From: Anaeromyxobacter dehalogenans
Lineage (GTDB): Bacteria; Myxococcota_A; UBA9042; DTJE01
Length of the DNA stretch: 20,779 nucleotides
Direction of reading: 5' to 3'
Assembly (NCBI GenBank): GCA_020722625.1
Contig: DYKK01000015.1
Location: forward strand, 1-20,779
The notes beneath the pieces were generated by a model, which was not told the DNA's origin, did not search any database, and saw only the letters and a list, made by a program, of their open reading frames with translations. The position numbers and the translations under genes are program-made. Shown here piece by piece: positions 16,662 through 20,779 of this stretch; position 1 is the first letter of the stretch; each line of letters starts with the position of its first letter.

Positions 16662-16832
16662 TCATTCCTCCTCGTGCTGCTGCTCTTCCCGCTCCAGTTC
16701 GTGGAACGTCTTGTCGGAGCGGCGCTGGATCTGGTCACGGTCCGGCCGGACCTCGGGGCTCCCGCACCCCGTGGCCGCCGCGGCCAGCAAGGCCGTCACG
16801 ATCCCGAGTCCCAGCGAGATGATCCTCTTCAT
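16662..16832 (-). CDS. Very small lipoprotein (56 aa)
   Basis: The peptide starts MKRIISLGLGIVTALLAAAATG and has a lipobox cysteine at C23, so the mature chain is only 34 residues. It is highly charged (DRDQIQRRSDKTFHELEREEQQHEEE in pieces) and probably helical. AGGAGAGG stands just upstream of the ATG. It lies 14 bp after the LPP20-family gene and is the last gene before the terminator. No family is recognised; its clean signal peptide and operon position support a real gene. It would be tethered to a membrane, perhaps as a small partner of the larger lipoproteins in the operon. Confidence 0.8.
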   Translation of the reverse strand: MKRIISLGLGIVTALLAAAATGCGSPEVRPDRDQIQRRSDKTFHELEREEQQHEEE

Positions 16833-16846
16833 GGCCCTCTCCTGTT

Positions 16847-17920
16847 TCAGAATCCCTTCTCGATCCCCGCGCCGAACAGGCGCTCGAACAGGTCCGACAG
16901 GAACCTCGGGAGGTGGCGCTGCCGGACCAGGAAGACCGCGCGCTCCACGGCCTGGTCCGCCGTGCGGCCCGAGGCATCGTCCGACACCGGTCCCACGGAC
17001 GCCCACACGGTCCCCGTCCGGGTGTCCACCGCCTCGAGGGTCACGTCGTACCGCACGAAGCGGTACTCCCGCGGGGGACGGTCGGTCGGCCGGATCGAGG
17101 ACGTTCCCCGGACCTGGATCCGCTCGGGCCGGTCGGGGGCCGCGATCGGAACTCCGCGCTCCGTCAGGGCCCCCTCGATGGCCGCCCCGATGCGGTCGGC
17201 CTCGTCCCCGGTGACCCGCACCGCGACCGGCAGGCGCTCGCGCACCACGCCCCGGAACGCCTCGAATGCCTCCCCGGGACCCATCGGGCCCTGGATGGGC
17301 TCGCGGACCGCCAGGACCGCGAGGTCCGCGTTCAGGGTCTCGACGAGGCCCAGCAACCGCGCGGCCTGGTAGTACGACCGGGCCGCCTCCAGGGCGTCGC
17401 TCGCCTCCCGGGCCTTCGCGATCAGCGCCTCCGCGCGTCGCGCCATCTCCCTGGCCCGCCTCCACAGGCGGTCGGAGGCGTCGTGCCGGGACAGGACCGC
17501 CAGGGCCGCGTGTCCGTCCGGTCCCTCGTACCTCTCGACGATCTCGACCCCCGACAGGACCTTCTCGGTCTCGGTCGCGGTGGCCTGGGACACGTCGATC
17601 GCCCGCGACCACCCTCCCCTCCCCTCCGACGTCGAACCCTCGACGTACGTCTCGGTCTCGCGAGTCGTCTGCTCCACGCGCGCCTCGAAGACCTTGGCGA
17701 TCTCGGCGCGGGCGTTGTCCTCGGCCGCCTGGGGGGAGCGCCCGCGTCCCAGCCCCACGAGGTATTCCTCGCGCGGGTAGTCCACGGACCGTCCGGTGCG
17801 GACCCAGCCGGGCTCGCCCCCCGGCGATGAGCGCACCGAGGCTCCTCCACAGGCGGCGCCGACCGCCGCAACCGTCGTGATCCATATGGATCGTGAATAT
17901 CCCGTTCGATGACGGCGCAT
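16847..17920 (-). CDS. LPP20-family lipoprotein
   Basis: This 357-aa protein has a short signal with lipobox cysteine C24 (VGAAC). The mature N-terminal domain (about 37-160) starts with GWVRTGR and contains YLVGLGRGRSPQAAEDNARAEIAKVFEARV, the fold signature of LPP20-type lipoproteins, also seen in the flagellar protein FlgT. An Ala/Arg-rich helical stretch (about 160-230) precedes a second alpha/beta domain (about 235-357) that resembles CsgG/LpoB-like folds and ends SDLFERLFGAGIEKGF. The biochemical role is unknown; LPP20 proteins are envelope lipoproteins often linked to surface structures. ATG at 17920 has GAGG 7 nt upstream and lies 4 bp after the COG3014-like stop, so the genes are probably cotranslated. 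Confidence 0.85.
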   Translation of the reverse strand: MRRHRTGYSRSIWITTVAAVGAACGGASVRSSPGGEPGWVRTGRSVDYPREEYLVGLGRGRSPQAAEDNARAEIAKVFEARVEQTTRETETYVEGSTSEGRGGWSRAIDVSQATATETEKVLSGVEIVERYEGPDGHAALAVLSRHDASDRLWRRAREMARRAEALIAKAREASDALEAARSYYQAARLLGLVETLNADLAVLAVREPIQGPMGPGEAFEAFRGVVRERLPVAVRVTGDEADRIGAAIEGALTERGVPIAAPDRPERIQVRGTSSIRPTDRPPREYRFVRYDVTLEAVDTRTGTVWASVGPVSDDASGRTADQAVERAVFLVRQRHLPRFLSDLFERLFGAGIEKGF

Positions 17921-17924
17921 CGCA

Positions 17925-19376
17925 TCACCTCGTCCGGACGATCCACCACGCCGATCGCCCCTCGTCCACCAGGACCCGCCCGGGGGACGCCCTCGCCCCC
18001 CTCACCCGGACCTCGTGTTCCCCGGGCGGAACCTCGATCACGGCCGTTCGCACCTCGGCCGGCAAGGTGCCCCACGACCGGGTGTCCGCGTGCTCGGACG
18101 CCTGGAGCGCCGCGCTCGTCGTGGCCCCGGCCAGCAACCCCGTGAGCCACCCGTACTTCTTGCCGCCCGCGGCCTCGCCGGCCTTCTGGGCCGCGGTCGC
18201 CAGCAGGAACTTCACCACGGCGCGGGCCACGGTGCGGGCCCAGATGCGCCCCATCCGCTCCTCCAGGCACACCGGGGCGATCGCGGCCAGGTTGTGGACG
18301 GGCTCCGCGACCACGGTCCGGCCCGGTCCGCCCTCCGGTCCCGCGACCGTGACCTCGACCGGAAGCGACGCCGGGGACCGCCCGACCATCACGGGGTACG
18401 CGATGGCCACGTTCGCGGTGCCCGCGACCGCCTTGGCCGCGCTGATCGCGGACGACACCTGCTGCTCCTCGCGCGAGGTCACGTCCATGGTCTGGAGGAA
18501 CACCATCCCCTGTCCCACCGTCACCTCGATCCGGCGCTCGACCTTGACCGGGACCTCCCCCGCGAACTCCACGACCACGACGCGCCCCATCCCCGCCCAT
18601 TCGAGCGGGTCGTCCGGGACCGCGCCCGGGAACGCCTCGCGCAAGGACGCGACCTCGTCATGGAACCCGAGGGACGCGGCCACGATCGCGGCCCTCCGCG
18701 CCAGGGCGCGCGGCACCGGGACCCCGAAGCGGTTCTCCTGTGCCTGATACGCCTGGATGGCCCGCGCGTACGACACCCACGCGTCGTTCGCCTCGCCCGC
18801 GTCCTCGTACATCAGGCCCATCAGGAAGCGCACGAAGGCGTCCTCGCCGTAGGCCGTGTCCTTCCCGCGCGTGCGCGCCGTCTCGGCCAGTCTCACGTCG
18901 GCCTTCCTCGCCTCGACCGCGGCCTCGTCCGGTTCGCCCATCCGGGCGTGGTTCAGGGCCGCGAGCACGTTCAGGAAGACCTTCTCGAAGTCCTCGCCCT
19001 CGTAGGGCAGCGAGGCGTCGCTGGTCAAGAACGAGGCCGCCTCGCGCGTCACGCTCTTCGTGTAGAGGGATTCGATCAGGTCCTCGGCGGCCTGGATGTG
19101 GGCGTTCGCGTCCGCGGGGCGGCCGGCCAGGGTCTCGATCATGGCCGTGTCCATGAGGTACAGGACCGACGACTTCTCGCCGTACAGTTCGCGCGACTGG
19201 TGCAGCCTCGCGAGCGCCGCGTCGTGGTTCCCGGCCTCGATCGCGCGGTTGAGGTCCGCGTAGTGGCGGACGCTGACGCCCGGGGCCCCGCACGCGGTCG
19301 CGATCACCAGGACGCCGAGCACTCCCGGGGATGCGGGCGTCCCGATCCAGGATCGCGTCCACGTCACGACCGCCAT
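17925..19376 (-). CDS. COG3014-like lipoprotein with helical (TPR-like) repeats
   Basis: This 483-aa protein has a signal peptide and probable lipobox at C29 (IATAC). Residues 30-230 form helical repeats (HYADLNRAIEAGNHDAALARL, YLMDTAMIETLAGRPADANA, FVRFLMGLMYEDAGEANDAW) like TPRs. The C-terminal half (about 240-483) is beta-rich with a hydrophobic alanine segment (VVKFLLATAAQKAGEAAGG). From memory this matches the uncharacterised COG3014 family, often encoded next to LpoB, as here. A role in peptidoglycan synthase regulation or envelope assembly is inferred from context only. ATG at 19376 has GAGGA directly abutting it; a GTG three codons later (19367) gives better spacing. It begins 32 bp after the lpoB-like gene. 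Confidence 0.82.
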   Translation of the reverse strand: MAVVTWTRSWIGTPASPGVLGVLVIATACGAPGVSVRHYADLNRAIEAGNHDAALARLHQSRELYGEKSSVLYLMDTAMIETLAGRPADANAHIQAAEDLIESLYTKSVTREAASFLTSDASLPYEGEDFEKVFLNVLAALNHARMGEPDEAAVEARKADVRLAETARTRGKDTAYGEDAFVRFLMGLMYEDAGEANDAWVSYARAIQAYQAQENRFGVPVPRALARRAAIVAASLGFHDEVASLREAFPGAVPDDPLEWAGMGRVVVVEFAGEVPVKVERRIEVTVGQGMVFLQTMDVTSREEQQVSSAISAAKAVAGTANVAIAYPVMVGRSPASLPVEVTVAGPEGGPGRTVVAEPVHNLAAIAPVCLEERMGRIWARTVARAVVKFLLATAAQKAGEAAGGKKYGWLTGLLAGATTSAALQASEHADTRSWGTLPAEVRTAVIEVPPGEHEVRVRGARASPGRVLVDEGRSAWWIVRTR

Positions 19377-19408
19377 TCCTCAAGGGTTCCGAGGACGCCT
19401 CCGGGGCG

Positions 19409-20014
19409 TCACGGGCTCCAGGACCCGCGTTCCACCACCTTCTTGATCTTCTTCTCGCCGATCCAGACCTTCTCGTTGGTCTCGAGGTCAATCAGGGTCA
19501 TGTTGACCTGGTAATAGACCGCCGCGACTCCGCCCGCCCGGTCGAGGGTCGAGTTGATCTCGCCCTGGAGCATGAAGTCCGCGCCGTGCTCCCGGCCGGG
19601 GTCCTTGCGCGTCTCCTCCGACGCGTGCGTGGCCTGGTCCAGGCGCTCGTCGCGGACCTCCTCGCGCTCGGTGCGCGAGGCCACGAACCTCGCCCGGCCC
19701 GAGTTCGTGATCGCGCGCTCCAGGTCCGCGACGAAGGTCCGCACGTTGATGTGTTCGAGGCTGCGGTTGCGCACGGTGCCCACGATGATGCGCGGCTTCT
19801 GGCCCTCGTGCGCCCGCTTGAAGTCCAGAAGCCACCTGCCTTCCAGGCAATCGTCAATCATCGCCTCGGACACCAGCCTCGAGTCCGTGTCGTTCCAGCG
19901 CCCGGAGATGTCGGTCTGGGTGCCGGGGTCCACCCGGCGGACCTCGGGCATCGAGGGGCCGCAACCCACGGACAGGGCGGCGGAGAGCAGGACCGCGCCG
20001 ATCGGTCGGGTCAT
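19409..20014 (-). CDS. lpoB: Penicillin-binding protein activator LpoB-like lipoprotein
   Basis: This 201-aa protein has a lipobox cysteine at C18 (SVGC) and a short linker. The LpoB hallmark WNDTDSRLVSEAMIDDCL is followed by strands such as PRIIVGTVRNRSLEHINVRTFVADLERAI and a YYQVNMTLIDLETNEKVWIGEKKIKK C-terminal part. In E. coli LpoB is an outer-membrane lipoprotein that reaches through the peptidoglycan to activate PBP1B. The linker here is much shorter than in E. coli LpoB, so the partner may differ. Its ATG overlaps the upstream TGA by 4 bp (20011-20014), which implies coupling. Confidence 0.9.
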   Translation of the reverse strand: MTRPIGAVLLSAALSVGCGPSMPEVRRVDPGTQTDISGRWNDTDSRLVSEAMIDDCLEGRWLLDFKRAHEGQKPRIIVGTVRNRSLEHINVRTFVADLERAITNSGRARFVASRTEREEVRDERLDQATHASEETRKDPGREHGADFMLQGEINSTLDRAGGVAAVYYQVNMTLIDLETNEKVWIGEKKIKKVVERGSWSP

Positions 20015-20568
20015 TGCACGTCCCTCCTCTCCTCCTCCTCGCGCAGTTCCTCGTGGAGGCGCGCCGCGTTGCTGCGGATGATCTGCTTCGTCCGCTGGCT
20101 CAGGTTGCCCATCTTGTCGAGCGCCGCGGTGAAGTCGTCAATCGCCAGGAACGCGAGCGCGTGACCGTTGTCCTTCTCGTCCTCCCAGTAGTCGCGGATC
20201 TCGACCCCCGACAGGTGCCCCGCCGAGAAGGTCTTCATGGCCTGCTCGAGGTGCTGCTCCTCGGCCGAGTCCCGGAAGTCCGTCGTGGCACCCTGGTAGG
20301 ACTTGAACAGGCTCGCCGAGTACGTGTCGAACAGGCGCTGGAGCCCGACGCGGGCGCGCTCCGCCGCCGAGGTCCGGCGCATCGCCGCGTCCCCGCGGAT
20401 GCCGCTGACCATCCCCATCGAGCACATCCCCGCCTTGCCGTCCAGGGTGCACATCCACCCGCCCGGAGCCCGGTTGGCCCACGACGGGGCCGTCCCCCCG
20501 CGCAAGGCGTGTCCGGACGACCCGCACGCCGCGAGCACGACCAACGAACCGATGGCCATCCACTTCAT
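20011..20568 (-). CDS. Small LPP20-like lipoprotein
   Basis: This 185-aa protein has a clear signal peptide and lipobox LAAC (C15). After it come PSWANRAPGGW, two short CxxxxG segments and GMVSGIRGDAAMRRTSAAERARVGL, which recall the LPP20 fold. The rest is helical and charged, ending EELREEEERRDVQ. Cys40 and Cys49 could form a disulphide in the periplasm. I chose ATG at 20568 because AGGAGGG precedes it by about 6 nt and the signal peptide begins there; the frame stays open further upstream but without a signal. It heads the five-gene lipoprotein operon. Function is unknown beyond its link with LpoB. Confidence 0.85.
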   Translation of the reverse strand: MKWMAIGSLVVLAACGSSGHALRGGTAPSWANRAPGGWMCTLDGKAGMCSMGMVSGIRGDAAMRRTSAAERARVGLQRLFDTYSASLFKSYQGATTDFRDSAEEQHLEQAMKTFSAGHLSGVEIRDYWEDEKDNGHALAFLAIDDFTAALDKMGNLSQRTKQIIRSNAARLHEELREEEERRDVQ

Positions 20569-20625
20569 CGCCGTCCCTCCTAGAAAGAAAAGCCAGTGAG
20601 CACGCGCCTCATGGACGTGGAAGTT

Positions 20626-20654
20626 AGTGTATCTATTCTCTCGGCGCGATTCAA
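20626..20654 (-). promoter_or_regulatory. Putative promoter of the lipoprotein operon
   Basis: On the minus strand TTGAAT (20654-20649) and TACACT (20631-20626) are 17 bp apart, each matching four of six consensus positions. Transcription would start near 20619, about 50 nt before the ATG at 20568. The region is AT-richer than its surroundings. Confidence 0.45.
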
Positions 20655-20665
20655 CGGGAATCGCG
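20645..20665. repeat. 8-bp perfect inverted repeat over the -35 box (candidate operator)
   Basis: CGCGATTC (20645-20652) and GAATCGCG (20658-20665) form a perfect dyad around a 5-bp centre. It covers the putative -35 hexamer, as expected for a dimeric repressor site. A weaker 5-bp dyad GCGGA/TCCGC follows at 20663-20678. The remaining sequence to the window end (20679-20779) holds only short palindromes and no supported gene. Confidence 0.45.
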
Positions 20666-20779
20666 GACCCAAATCCGCCATCAATTTCCGCAATTCTTCG
20701 AATAGACATGAAATTTGCTTCGTTTCATTTCACCACCCTGGGGCCGCGACTGGGGCCCCATCTCCCAGCGCGAAGCGCT

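Noticed and set aside
20739..20779. TGGGGCCCCA palindrome (20751-20760) and AGCGC/GCGCT hairpin (20767-20779) as a terminator
   Set aside because: Neither has a T-tract on either strand within the window, and the gene they would terminate is not visible.

Overview
The window is about 70% G+C and nearly all coding. Several features suggest a delta-proteobacterial lineage, most likely Myxococcota. These are a secreted lipoprotein built from putative metal-binding (MopuM) repeats, a pilB-pilT-pilC-pilS block, and many lipobox-bearing proteins with strong GGAGG ribosome binding sites. This assignment is inferred from gene content and composition only. No tRNA, rRNA, IS element or CRISPR array was seen.

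Layout. (1) Positions 1-4844, minus strand: a putative operon that reads out of the left edge. It encodes a 574-aa protein with an 'LRGxxYEEG' motif and a beta-rich C-terminal half, then a 969-aa MopuM-repeat lipoprotein, then the first 55 codons of an unknown protein. (2) Positions 4938-8328, plus strand: three coupled surface-polysaccharide genes (WbuB-like GT4 glycosyltransferase, NAD-dependent sugar epimerase/dehydratase, UDP-GlcNAc 2-epimerase) joined by 4-bp stop/start overlaps. (3) Positions 8310-16466, minus strand: a type IV pilus operon, pilB-pilT-pilC-pilS, continuing into a degenerate metallo-beta-lactamase/beta-CASP exonuclease-like protein and a second UDP-HexNAc 2-epimerase. The two epimerase genes converge and overlap tail to tail by 19 bp. 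(4) Positions 16662-20568, minus strand: a five-gene lipoprotein operon (LPP20-like, LpoB, COG3014-like, LPP20-family, 56-aa lipoprotein). It ends in a double-hairpin terminator that abuts a perfect-consensus sigma70 promoter for pilB.

Working together. The pil ATPases and PilC power pilus extension and retraction. The flanking sugar-nucleotide and glycosyltransferase genes suggest that surface glycan synthesis is genetically tied to pili; in Myxococcus, exopolysaccharide and pili cooperate in motility. The LpoB/LPP20/COG3014 lipoproteins probably act at the outer membrane on envelope or peptidoglycan functions. No pilR, pilA or pilus secretin/alignment gene lies in the window, so the pilus system is incomplete here.

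Most notable: an apparently metal-dead beta-CASP exonuclease homologue embedded in the pil operon; G-quadruplex motifs just upstream of both the pilB and pilT start codons; the consensus promoter fused to a terminator; the signal-peptide-less beta-rich protein carrying a motif that recalls toxin/contractile-injection cargo; and two distinct MopuM repeat families that share an exact 210-bp period.
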